Below are positions 38,101 through 49,254 of a DNA stretch of 64,000 nucleotides, piece by piece. This DNA comes from Sphagnum magellanicum (Eukaryota > Streptophyta > Sphagnopsida > Sphagnales > Sphagnaceae). Numbering within the stretch: position 1 is the first letter of the stretch; each line of letters begins with the position of its first letter. The notes under the pieces are model-generated. The model was not told the origin of the DNA. It was given only the letters and a program-made list of their open reading frames with translations, and did no database searches. The position numbers and the translations under genes were made by a program. Where the stretch lies: assembly GCA_021904315.1 (NCBI GenBank), contig CM038908.1, positions 28,753,501 to 28,817,500 of the forward strand, written 5' to 3'.

Positions 38101-40373
38101 CCTGCACCTTCACTATCAGATTGTCTATGAACCTAGATCACTGCACTACTGGCTAGTCTCACAGCTATCAGATAGTTTGTTGAGGATGAGAGGGAAGTAC
38201 CTGAGCATCAAGAATCCGTTCAAAGCGATCCTGGAGGAACCTGTTGTGGATACGGGTGACCTTGAGTACCTGGATTCCCGTGATACTCAGACGCCCAAAA
38301 TCTGTTGCGAAAAACCTCGATATGACCAAGTCCACACAACTCTTAAACCAAACCTCTTTTGAGTTCCCAACCTCCATCCTGACGTTACCACCTGCTCAGA
38401 ATATCCCAGCTCCTCCTACTCTTCCTTTAGATGGTGGACCTTGAAAAAGGAAAAAGATGAAGGGAACATATAAGTGTCAATCAGTCAAAATGTCACAAAT
38501 TTCATCAGAGATTTTTTTTTAGAGGCTTTGCCTCTCATCTTGGAGAATAACTTTCAGATGATTTCAGCTAGAGAAGGCAAAAAGGCAATGAAGAAAGACA
38601 ACCTGTATCAAGCTCCACCATGAGCCAGTGGATGTTCAAGTCAACAGCTGCTTGCTCTTTTGCCTTACTAAGCTGCATGTCAGCTTGCAAGCAATCCAGA
38701 CACTTTGTGAGATGCAGGACTTGCTGCTCAGTTACACTCAACCTGCTCTTTATCTGTACCCACCACTCATCTGTCTTTTGAGATCCAACAGCTCCTCCTC
38801 TTCCAGGGGTGTTCATCTCCAAGACGGCAGCAACAGCCTCACCCATCTCCTTCTCCAAGTCCTTTTGGTTCTTCATCAGCTTTGCAAGGGCTCTGTCATC
38901 AGGAACCACCACCAGCCCAAGCATTCAGTCACTGATTTGCTTTCAACCTAAGGAGACACAAATGGAATATCTCTGTTGTCTAATGCTAGAATATACCTAG
39001 TGCCCATCACAAATTTGCTCCATAACTCATTGACAGAAGAAATGCAATACCTCTGTTGTGTATGAAAGTCATAACAAACCTCACTTTTGCAAGGCTTTGA
39101 TTCGGCGCATGTCAGCTTTGGAAGAGGATGTGACACCACTGTTGCGAGTCTGTTGCAAGGACTTGATGCACATGTTGTAGTATACACGCTTGCGTGTGTA
39201 CATTGCCTTGGCAGCTTGCTTACACTCATCGGTAAGATCCACTGTATCGAGAGACTGAAGCTGGCGCAGCCTAAACAGAATGTAGGTCTGCACACACACC
39301 CAGCTGTGAGAGCTGGTTCTGACCCACTGGCAAAACGTGTACCCACCTCCCAACAAGGAAGCCAAGAGTTGGATGTGAAAAAAGTGTGGCTTCCATGATC
39401 TGAAAACTCTCTCTCTGTGCAAGTAAGGCATGAAGAAAGAGACTGGAGATTTTTCTAAAGAGTGGAAGTTTACACACCCGATAGTTGTGGAGCAGTGCAA
39501 GAGGACTGTCACCCCACTGAGGGTCAGAGAATCGGAGATCCTTCAAGTTCTTCAACCTTGTCAGGTTGCCAATCTCCTGCATCTCCATGCTTCCAGAGGC
39601 TTAGTCAAACTGTCGCTCAAATGGGTGGGTCCAGACTCCAGACCACCAAAAAAGGTAAAAAGCCTCATTGCGGAAATCATCATTTTCTCAAGGGAAAAAA
39701 TGCCACCTTGAGTTATATAATCAAATTACCTTGAAAGAGCCAATGTTCGTTGCAGCAACATTCAGAAACTCGATTGCCTTCATGTTGAGGATTTCACCAA
39801 GCTGGCTGATGGGGTTGTGCGCTAAGCTCAGTTCTTTCAACGGGAGGTTGTCAAGGCCTTCAGCCCACTGAATCTCATTGTTCGACAACCACAAAACTTC
39901 AAGTGCAGTCAGGTGGGAGAGATTGCTGATGTGTGTAATTCGGTTGCTATGCAAGAAAAGCTCCTTAAGCTTCAAGCAATTTCCTAAGCCTTCAATTCTG
40001 CACATGAAAAACTAGTACACCACTTAGCCTTAATCAATTGTCAGAATAGACGAAATGTAGCAGCGCAAGTGCATATAGAGTTTTGAAATGAAGTGTAGCA
40101 GCACAAGTGCATATGGAGAAACATTCACCTTTGAATGCAGTTATCACTGAGGCGAAGAAGCTCAAGGTGGGGACAATGATGAAGTCCTTCAATGGAGAGA
40201 AGGTTTTGCTGTACAAGAGAGAGTGACACTAGATTGGGGAAGAAGGACATGCAGCAAATATGTGGGAAATTGTAGAGGAACATTTCAATTGATGTGATGG
40301 TTTCAGGTGCTGACACGAGCTGCTCTTCAGTGATGTCATTGTATTCACAGATATCCTGTAATGCTGCTTGCAT
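32144..40373 (-). CDS. LRRC9: LRRC9-type leucine-rich-repeat protein, 19 coding exons
   Basis: Complement of 32144..32641, 33036..33119, 33289..33573, 33708..33812, 34037..34223, 34427..34588, 34773..34897, 35042..35224, 35431..35568, 35744..36336, 36488..36611, 36758..37795, 37907..38101, 38201..38391, 38603..38892, 39085..39287, 39478..39576, 39730..39997, 40129..40373. All junctions keep phase; total 5,013 nt, about 1,670 aa (vertebrate LRRC9 is about 1,450). LRRs lie at residues about 35-170, 755-900, 1030-1190 and 1235-1480. Family blocks include 'SFFPNLVSLSLV', 'RFSDPQWGDSPLALLHNYR', 'WFKSCVDLVISRF', 'FDSSLVVPEYLVEFEY' and 'RLKHLQQLDG'. A charged, probably coiled-coil region spans about 230-365. 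The start is Met at 40,373 because upstream open exons (40,545-40,830) do not join in phase. Exon 16 (33708..33812) has a GC donor. The exon 13 and exon 7 edges have alternatives. The molecular role is unknown; a cilium/sperm-flagellum link is inferred from family distribution. Confidence 0.88.
32642..33035 (-). repeat. LRRC9-like intron 18 with repeated TACTGGTAT inverted motifs
   Basis: TACTGGTAT at 32,728-32,736 has exact reverse complements of at least 8 bases at 32,749-32,756 and ATACCAGTA at 32,910-32,918. More ACTGGTAT/ATACCAGT copies lie between and beyond, near 32,836 and 32,955. The pattern suggests a small foldback (MITE-like) element in the intron; ends and target duplication are not resolved. 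Confidence 0.5.
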
Positions 40374-42430
40374 CCATGCCCCCACAATATTATCCTTCTG
40401 AGAAGCAATCCAGAGAAAAGACATTTTTATTGATCATTTCAGGTTTCAGGGTTTGCATAATAAAACCATTCACACACCAAAGAGCTTCCATGTGGCTTTG
40501 AAGAAAAATGAATTGACCTAACTACTGGGAGAAAAATTCAGCACCTGCTTCCATGTAGCGCCTGCTGATGGGCCATCGCCGAGCACGCTGATTGGGGTCT
40601 TCACTTTGGTCTACTGGATCTCCTGGTGGTCAAGAAAACTTGCATCTATCAGCTGATGAAGAATCACAATTACTGGAGAAAAAACAGAGCACTTTGTACC
40701 TACACATGATATCTTCTGATTGCACTTTTAGGTTTTCTGCTGCATATATGTATGACATGGTACCTTCGCTTTCCTCAGGGCAGCCATAGCGCAGCATCTC
40801 TCTCAAGCTCTTCATTGCAGAAGCATCTTTGAAAGCAACAGCTGGAATCAGATGGGGAAATCCTCACAATGATGCCATTTCTGTATGGCTCCTCTACAGA
40901 CAATTCTGTGTCATACACCGCCGCCTTTGTTTCTTGACTTGAGCCAATCTTGCCTCAATAATTTCTCTTTGCATCCCAACTGTCATGCTGGAAAGTACTT
41001 GTCCAGAATTCATCACCCTTTGCACCAATTTTGTTGACATGACTATGGCATGAATGGGCAAATGACTGTCATTTCAGAACCTTCAACCTCATGTTCATTT
41101 AAATCCTCATCTCACTCTGCCCCTCGCCATTCCTCATGTGCACTCTCTTTTCCTTAGTATTCGATTGTCTACTTGGGAGAGCATCTCATGCCCAAGCATC
41201 TTATGAACATTGCTGCAATTTCCTCAAATCCATGGATCTTTCTTCTCATCTGCAACTGGAAATTTCCACTCTTCAGCTTTTTTTTTTCTGAAGCGATGTA
41301 AACCCTAAAAGTTGATTGCTTTCAAGTCAGAGATTGTCTCTTCTCATCGATGCAGCCTTCCAATCAACATGGATCCAAAGATGGGTACTGCAAACAACTC
41401 CAAGATCTCCTGTATCAAGGGCCTCTCAGGGCTGGATAACCCACTCCCTGCAGCATATCATATCAAGGGACTTTCAGAGCACACATCGTTTGTTGTACAC
41501 CAAACCCTAAGTCCCTTCTTCTCAAATGGGATGAGGAAGAGACAAATTCACAAGCTTCCACCTCTACCCATCAAGACTTACGCATTGACCATAGCAAGAC
41601 AAACGGCTCCCTGAGTGATTTGATCCTCATGAAAGCAGAAGCAGCAGCAGCTCTTCTTCCCCTTTGTACCAAACCAGAAATCAAGGTCTCACTGACCCTA
41701 TTTTAGGAAGTTTGAAGCATGATGAGAAAGGGTAGGGGGGCCACATAGAGCTTGCTGGAGCAAGCAAAGAGCAAGGAAGGAAATGAGTTTTTCAGGGATG
41801 ATGAAGAGGACATAAAAGAGGAGGATGTTGATGGGAATATGAAGGGGTCCCAAGAGCACCAACAACAACAAGGGCAACCTCATGTGCAACCGCCAGCCAG
41901 AGCCCCTGAGAGTTATTATTGTTGTGCTTCTTTTTCTTTTCTTTATGGTGGGTCATTCATTGCAAGGTAAAGCTTGAGGACGAACAGAAATATTGTTTCC
42001 TGACAAAACCATTTGCCCTTCCGTTGTGCTCATTCTTCATAACTGTAAGACTGTAACCACCAACAACAACAAGCCTAGGCTGTCAATTCAGTTTGTTTGT
42101 TTGCCTGTTTGTTTGTCCCCTAACTATTACTACTTCCTCTAGAACCCTTTCCCTCCACCACCACCACCAAAACAGTTTGGGACTTGGGTGCTGCACTAAC
42201 CAAATGGCTTGGAACTTGGAACCCAAAACACCATTGCGACTAGGTTTCATGCACCAGGAAAACAAACAGATCGGATCCTTGTGGATGTTACGAAGCAAAG
42301 TGTTTTCAGCCACCAACACCATCACCATCTGAAATGGTGCCACAGAATTCATTAGCAGCAATGCATCTGCAAACCATGTCGAATGCAGGTCCCTCAGTCA
42401 CAAAGCTTATTATAAAGCTTAACATGTGCA
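40374..42430. promoter_or_regulatory. 5' leader and presumed promoter region of the LRRC9-like gene
   Basis: On the minus strand, open stretches at about 40,773-40,815 ('MKSLREMLRYGCPEE', followed by donor G|GTACC) and 40,548-40,630 (after acceptor 'gaccaccag', ending at donor CAG|GTGCTG) look like spliced exons. They join to each other in phase, but neither joins the first LRRC9 exon in phase, so I read them as 5' untranslated exons with an upstream open frame. Plus-strand open frames at 41,312-41,614 and 41,752-41,970 show nothing recognisable. No TATA box was singled out. Confidence 0.4.
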
Positions 42431-42490
42431 ATCCAATCTTTGCAAAATCAATCTGTAATGGTAACCCTGGGTGCCCAATCTGGGATCTGT

Positions 42491-43520
42491 CTGCAACTTC
42501 TGAGAAAGACACAAAACAGTCTGCACTTGGGTGTTGCTAAAGAGTGAGGACTCCACTCAGGAAATTCTTGCAGCACCTGCAAACAAATCCGCGTGTCTAT
42601 CTGCTCAATATCTATTTTGCAACTTGTGAGAAGACACAAAACAGTCTGCAAATTGGGAGGTGCTGAAGAAGATTGAGGACAAGCTTTGCAGAACTCTTTC
42701 AGAACTGGACTCAATATTCTTCTTTCAGCAGCAGCTGTAAATCTATTTTTTTCTTTCTGAGGCTTTTTTTCTGAGTGGATGTAGTAGGTTATAATGCAAT
42801 ACCCAAATTTCAGGTTGTTTTGTGTTTCTCAATAGTTGCAAACAAATTGAGCATTGTGTGACTATGTTCTCTCAAAATTTTGTCCCTCTCTTACCTTAGA
42901 CCAAAAATGGTGACAAACAATCTTGAGAAAAGAAATTGCATGTAAGTAAGCACTGGAATTCCAAACTGAAGAGAGAGTGATATGAGACGAAAAAATTTGT
43001 GATACCAAATGGGAGATTGTTTTATCTTTCTCACAACTTGCAAAGAGATTGGGCAGATAGACTCACAGCTTTGCATCTGCAGTAAGAATATCAACTGGCG
43101 GTTTTTTCTAAGTGGACATAAGTTTCTTGCAATCCTCCATTGCAGATTGTTCATATTTCTCACAAGTTGCACAGAGAGAGACACAGAGAGATCAAGCGGA
43201 TAGACACACAGATTTTGCAGCTGCTGAAAGCATATCAAACTGGTGGAGTGTTGAAAGAAACCCAAAGTTTCTCTATCAGGAACTTGTGAGACAAAGAGTC
43301 TGCAATTGGGTGTTGCTGAAGATTGAGGACAAAAATAAACTCAGGATTTCTTTCACAACTGCACCAGTTGACATCTTTTTAGCCAATGCAAATCTCTCAG
43401 GTTTAATCTATCTGTGACTTGTCAGAAATCTGTCTGTGTCTATCTCTCAGGTTTTAATCGATCTGTGACTTGTCAGAAAGTTGTAGCATCTGCAATTGGG
43501 TGTTTGTGAACATTGAGGAT
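42491..43520. repeat. Four dispersed copies of a degenerate module between the two genes
   Basis: Copies at 42,491-42,550, 42,631-42,680, 43,281-43,330 and 43,468-43,520 share the order 'acttgtgagaa', 'acagtctgcaattggg', 'tgttgctgaagattgaggac'. Each is followed by variable sequence with 'ttctttcaaaact' and 'cagca'. They are 15-30% different by eye and not evenly spaced. Confidence 0.65.
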
Positions 43521-44664
43521 AAACTGGTGGCAATTTTCTTTCAAAACTCAACTTGATCATGTTCTTGCAGCAAGTGTAATCTGTCTATATTTGCACAAAT
43601 CTATCCGAATGACAATGATCCTTTAATAGTCTTGTGTCATTTTGGAGATTCCCAAGAATCCCCAAATGATTAGAGAGATGATTGAGAAGATAAAACCTTT
43701 GTTCGCATGTCATTCCGAAATTTCTAAAGACTATTTAAACTGATTATGGAAGTATTAATAAAACCATTGTTTGCATGTCATTTTGAGGATTCTAAAAGAG
43801 TGCCAAAATGTTTAGAATGATGATTGAAGAGTTAAAACCTTCCTAACACAGCCCACCATGTACGAGGATCCTTAATCTGCTAATCTCCAGTAACATGGAT
43901 ACATCATCTCTGACATAACAAGGCAGAGTAAGTGAACAATAACCTGTATGCATAAAGACATGAAGATTATCCTCACAAGCTGTTTCCTGTAGACAAGAAT
44001 CGAGGAGTTTCTGAGCTTCACCAACTTAAGCACCAAGCTTTTGTGCTGTTATTATTATTCTTCCATATGCATGTCTAAGTTGGAAGGACACTTCCAGGCA
44101 GTATCCTTGCATCATCACCATCATCATATCACAAATGCATTTCTTTATGACTAAATTCAATTCCAATATCTAAGAACTAAACTGCAAAAGGAACTCTACT
44201 ACTTGATGGAACTTTGTCTGAGGACAACAACAGCTCCATAATTCAATAAATGGATTCCTCATTGCTTGCTGCACCTGCACTAGAGTTGGATTTCCTCTTA
44301 CCCATTCAATCTTACATCCACCTTAGCTGCAACTATCACAGCAATATTGAAATGAGCCCTCTATGACTATGCACAGTTTGCAACGGGTGCACTTCAATGG
44401 GTGTGAGCTTCTTTATGAGACGTATGCCAACAATTCCGGTATATAGAATAAAAGTATAGTACCTGAAAACTTTCTGGCCTTTTGTAAATTGTCTCAAATC
44501 CAGAGAGGTTCATCCTGCGAGAACTGAAAGAGCACTAACAACCATTAGTTGAAGGTCATGAAATCATCTATTGTGGTCACTCTCTCAGTTCAAAACCAAG
44601 TGGTGATACACCTCAATGAATGATGGACCTCAATTTGACAGTTTTGATTTAAGTGCTGGCCATA
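43521..44664. other. Intergenic and presumed 3' UTR of the SNARE gene
   Basis: No gene seen. A near-duplicate pair at about 43,630-43,860 ('tttgttcgcatgtcattccgaaatttctaaa' and 'ttgtttgcatgtcattttgaggattctaaa') indicates another local duplication. The 44,300-44,664 end is probably transcribed with the SNARE gene. Confidence 0.4.
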
Positions 44665-47600
44665 TCACTTTGAAAGCCAGTAGAGAAGAATCAAGATAGA
44701 ACAAATTGATGCCACTCCAGCAACGATGACTGTGTCCCGTGACTTTCTCCGCCGAATGGCATTCAGCACACTATTCACCTGCAGCATAATATTATGTTTG
44801 ACTTAGAACAGCTATCCACCATCATCACCTCACCACAGTGCATTTTATAGCCCAGTTGTTTCTTTGTTTCCAGAAATATTGATCCTACTTTGATGATTTT
44901 AGCAGACCATTCACATCCCTCAAGAGGCAGCAGGTATGCAGGATGCCTTAACATCCTCCACTCAAGAGAAGGGATGACTACAACATTGGGTTTTTCACAG
45001 CACATGTAGGGACTTTGATCTGAGAGTCTTATTGATTTTAACTCACCACTTTCTAAGTAACCAAAAGAGCTGTTGGACTGTTCAAATGGAGGGCCCAATC
45101 AACTGCTAACTATAGGACACTGCTCTACAGAAACAGAGCTTGAAGCTATGTGAACAGTGGCTAGTTCATGGACACCACATATTAGAGGCCGTGTACAACT
45201 GGGCCAGAGCTTGAAGCTATATGAACTGTGGCTAGTTCATGGACACCACATATTAGAGGCTGTGTACAACTGGGCTAGAGATTTGGACATGCAGTTCTGC
45301 TCATATTGCAACAATTCAGTTTGTGAGGGAACAGCAACCAGAAGAAACCAAATTTTGGTGGCAAGGTTTTGCATACCAAGGGAAGCTTCATGCCGACAGT
45401 ACTGATTTTTGTTGAAATATCTCCAAAAGTGGACCGCTGAAATCTCAAAGCATTGAATGCTTCCTGGGCCTGACCAATAACAGAATCAATCTGTAGACAA
45501 CAATCCCCATCAACAACATAAATTCCCCAAGAACTGTGACTGAAGACAATCAAACCCAACATCTAAGTCAACAGTTTACCAGTCACATATAACACAGCAA
45601 TGATGTCTACCACACATGCCCCAGTATCCCAGGTCCAAAACATTTTGGGTGGCACCAGTCAGATTCTATATTGTAAGATGGTACATGCATGGTCAGTGGT
45701 TCTGTTGATTGTTGCTTGTTCAAGTAGAAGAGCCTGCTCTCCACCCGTTTCACTTTCCATGAAGCTCCTTCTGCCATCACCTTGACTGAAGTGTTTCAGC
45801 AGCTCGGCATGCTCCCGATTAGCTTTTGCACTCACACGTATTCTTGAAAACTCCTACAGTAGGGCATGTCAAAACACTGTTGTCATAACAAAAGAGCTCC
45901 ACAAAAAGTATATGCCACATTGAGTGACTTGGTTGCAAATAAATAATGTCAACAAAGAATTCAAGAGCGGACTATGCTTGCACAACACCAAGGCTGCACA
46001 AGCAACTGAAGATCATGAAGGAAACCCAGAACTTTTGAAACTTCAAAGGACAAGTAGCACAGATTTACTTGAATCCCTTGTGCAAAGAAAGGCTATGTTC
46101 TTAGTGACAGATTCAACAATACCTGCAAAAATTTCAGGATGTACTATTCATCTCATGTAAGATTAGGCCTAAAGCTGCAGTTAATTGCAGGCTAGATGGG
46201 TCAACGAGGATTCTATCGTCAAGACTCCCTATTGACAAAAGCTGCAGTTAGCATAAGGCAAGATGCTTCAATTATGACTTGTTGTCAAACTCTTCAAGAG
46301 TCTGAATAAGATGCAAAATGTGCTGAGGATGTGACATTCCCTTGATGAATTCACATCTTCCAATTCCAACTCAATAGCAAACAATGCATCCTTATGTCAG
46401 CAGATGCAGGCAATAGTATGTTAAAACTGTCATGAAGAGACCATGCTGCTGCAGCTCTCACTGTTGTAAAGAGACCATGCAATGACTCTCACCTGGCTTA
46501 GTTCTTGTAATATATTCCTGTGGCGAGTAAGTGTATGTGAGAGAACATCTGAGCCCGCACTGGAGACCCAACTCTGCATCTGCTTGTTCACTTCATTCAG
46601 TTGCTGTAGCAATCTCTCTATTTCAGCCTCATTCCCATCACCCTGACCATCACCTGCTGGTCCATTTCCTAGCCTTCGGAATGATGCCAACTTTATGTCT
46701 AGCTCACTCTCCAGCTTCCGTGCCTGCATGTCAAGTGAAAGTCATGAAAATGGTGACATCAGTACAAAGCCATAACCTTTTGGCCATGATCAAAGTCTCC
46801 ACTGTACTTGACTCTTAGGTTTTGAATTCTCCTCAGAGCTGCCTTATTGCTTGAATGTCAGAAAATTTTCTCACATTCTAGGTCAAAAGTTTGGGATCTT
46901 TCTCTGGCTCTACACCCGTTTGCACACAAAATGAGGAACAGCAGATATCATTCCTAGATCACAATTTCCTTGCATTGATCCCAAATATCTGTGCAATGTG
47001 TGACTGGACTATCATCCCCAGTGAGTAAAACTGCAGGAACTCTACTCCTGAAAACGTTGTCTGGAACCCTAAACAACAGATTGTGGTTGTTAAGAGATTT
47101 CATGTTAGCATCAATTGTCTTGGTGTTGCATTACTTTCATACAAGTTACCACTTGATAAGCAACAGCACAAGCAGAAAAGCTGAGAGATTTTGTACTGAG
47201 CAACAAAGGATTCAAGACCCAAACTACAGAGTGACACAGATGAGATGCTCACAAAAACCAGTGCTATGAAATCTATGCTTGCAGAAACCAGAGCATGTGA
47301 TCATCTTAGCTTAGAAAATCACAAAACATCCACATGTCCCGGATGTGCTTCTGCAGGTACCTCCTCTCAACATCTTCATAAGTACCAAGAACTTTTCCAT
47401 TATTACATTCTTGAATAGAATTGAGAGATGACCCAATAATAAGTGTGCAGTGATTTCATCAGATCCGACAAATATCAGCAGCAAACTGGAAATAGAGGAA
47501 GCACAAACAACCCCAAAGAACAGACACAAAACAGAAACAAATTCTGAGGAGGAGCAGTTTGAACAATTGGCAACAGACAGACATGCCCCAACAATTGTTC

Positions 47601-48158
47601 AGAGACCTTCAACAATAGCAGGCAATATGTATCATATTGACCAGCCACACAAACAACATCTTCAGTTTCTTGTTGAATATGAAGCACCAGGCTAAAACCT
47701 AAGAGCAACAACCTAGATAGTCCATGAAGCAGCAAGCTGCCAAAACCTAAGAGCAACCCTAGATCATGAAGCAGCAGGCTGAAACCTGTGAGCAACCTTG
47801 ATCATGGAGCAGCAGGCAGGCTGAATGCATTTCTCAGTAAAAGAAGAGCAAGTACCACCCTAAAGAGTATGTGGATTTTCAGAAGAAGCAAAAGATGTGC
47901 TAAGCATCTGAGAGATGGTTGTAAGAGCTAGACATTCAGTGGCTCGTGGCAGCCACAATGTTGGAATGGTGAGAGACATGGCGGCTGTTTGAGAAGCAAT
48001 GAAAGCAAGCTTAGATCCAAGCTCCAGATGTCAATTACACGATTTCCAGGATTGTTCTACCTGATGAGGAGGAGCAGGCAAAGCGGTAGTACCTGTTTCC
48101 GCAAGTCGTCCCAACCTGTAGAGCCAGAAGGAGGCGACCAACCTACTCCCAACGCCAT
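44665..48158 (-). CDS. GOS12: Golgi Qb-SNARE, GOS12 type (GOSR1/Gos1 family)
   Basis: Five exons, complement of 44665..44778, 45377..45490, 45689..45853, 46493..46723 and 48093..48158; every exon is a whole number of codons, giving 229 aa, the size of Arabidopsis GOS12. It would act in vesicle fusion at the Golgi with Sed5-, Sft1- and Ykt6-type partners. Exon 1 has 'WDDLRKQ'; exon 2 'ARKLESELDIKLASFRRLG' and 'SSAGSDVLSHTLTRH' (N-terminal helical domain). Exons 3-5 carry the SNARE motif, with the zero-layer Gln in 'RFQRSTF' (residue 172), then 'RRRKSRD' and a C-terminal anchor (about 209-227, 'VIVAGVASICSILILLYWL') two residues from the end (SK). The start is the first Met, and the frame is fixed by the clean CAG|GTACTA donor. 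Intron 3 (45,491-45,688) appears to use a GC donor: exon 3 must end at CAT for 'NRTTDH-IDSVIGQAQ' to match family spacing. Confidence 0.93.
45134..45275. repeat. Two-copy tandem duplication, period 71 bp, in SNARE intron 4
   Basis: Copies 45,134-45,204 and 45,205-45,275 both read 'cagagcttgaagctat' through 'gtgtacaactgggc' with only a handful of differences, so this is a relatively recent duplication. Confidence 0.9.
47691..47815. repeat. Three-copy tandem repeat, about 42 bp, in SNARE intron 1
   Basis: Units 47,691-47,735, 47,736-47,777 and 47,778-47,815 share 'aaacctaagagcaac' and 'atcatgaagcagcag'. The third unit continues into 'gcaggctgaa'. Confidence 0.75.
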
Positions 48159-48428
48159 CGCTAGGGCTGCTCCTTCCTTCCTCCACAATCGATCCCCCGC
48201 TTAGAAGATTCCCTCTCTCTCAGAGCGACAAAGGAGCTAGATCTCGTTCTCTATTCTGTTTTGCAAAAGAAACTTGGTACGCCAAAGACACAAACCGCTT
48301 CAAGAAGAGATCTGGAAGTGCGAAACAGGTATGTTGTTGCTCAGAGAGACTGAAGGCAAAACATGAAACTGACAAGAAGAAGCCTTAGAAACTGCGATGC
48401 ACACAAACGGCCTCCAAAAAAACCAAAT

Positions 48429-48468
<40 letters not shown>

Positions 48469-49254
48469 AGCAAATCTCTTCTTCCGCAAAGCACGAATTC
48501 TTCCATCACATGGATCCTCCTAGACCACGGCGAACAAGGCAAACATTCTCGATTCCTCACAAACACGAACCAGAACGATCATCCACTCACACTCCAAACC
48601 AGAGAAAGAAACCAGGGCAAATAGAAGAAGGGACACTCAATAGAACTCTGGTAAAGACGCTACCATGGCATGGAAGAGCACAGATAGATGCAAAGAGAAG
48701 AGGAGCGGGCAACAAGACTTTAAGGGAGAAGAAGAAAAGACCGGAAACTCCTCCTCAGGCAGCAACAAATCTCCGGCATGTTTCGGAAACAAATCGTGTA
48801 GAAGAAAACCTCGCAGAAGAAGAATGCAGACAGCAGCAGCGTTGAAGACCGCATCTGCTGCGTCAGAGACATCTAATGTCCGAAAGAGATAGAGAGCCAG
48901 GTTCCTTGGAACTCAAACAATGCAATCATCTGTGACAAAATCCCCGGAGGTAGGAAGAAGAAGAAAAAAAAAAGTGCCAACAGGGACCAAACAACCAAAC
49001 CTCCATCAGGCAGACGCTAGTGGTAGCGCGTGGGACCCGTAGGGCCCAGTCAGATGCAACGTGGAGTCTGGGAGTTCCAATCTCGCAACGAAATCTGATG
49101 AAGATCTGCACTTCGGCAACCTAGATCGGCTTCTTTCTCACAAACTATCCAGGTTCTCATGGTGATTTTGTGGAGATTTTTTCTGTGCAATCTCTCTCAC
49201 AATTCTGTGTGAAGTACATGCAGAGATCTAGATGCCTTATGTATCAAACTTCTT
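48159..49254 (-). promoter_or_regulatory. Upstream region of the SNARE gene, GA/CT-rich
   Basis: CpG-rich relative to the window and containing the (CT)22 tract at 48,430-48,474 (GA repeat on the coding strand), the type of sequence bound by plant GAGA-binding BBR/BPC proteins. A plus-strand open frame of 160 codons (48,363-48,845) crosses it. Its Ser-Leu run is just the CT repeat and nothing else is recognisable, so I do not call it a gene, although a divergent transcript cannot be excluded. Confidence 0.45.
48430..48474. repeat. (CT)22 microsatellite
   Basis: Uninterrupted CT dinucleotides about 270-315 bases upstream of the SNARE start codon, so probably in its promoter or 5' leader. Confidence 0.95.

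Noticed and set aside
41312-41614. 100-codon plus-strand frame
   Set aside because: No domain and no splice partners; two overlapping frames are open, as expected by chance in this less AT-rich stretch.
48363-48845. 160-codon plus-strand open frame with a Ser-Leu run
   Set aside because: The Ser-Leu run is the (CT)n microsatellite read as protein. The rest is basic and low-complexity with no domain, and it overlaps the presumed promoter/5' leader of the minus-strand SNARE gene.
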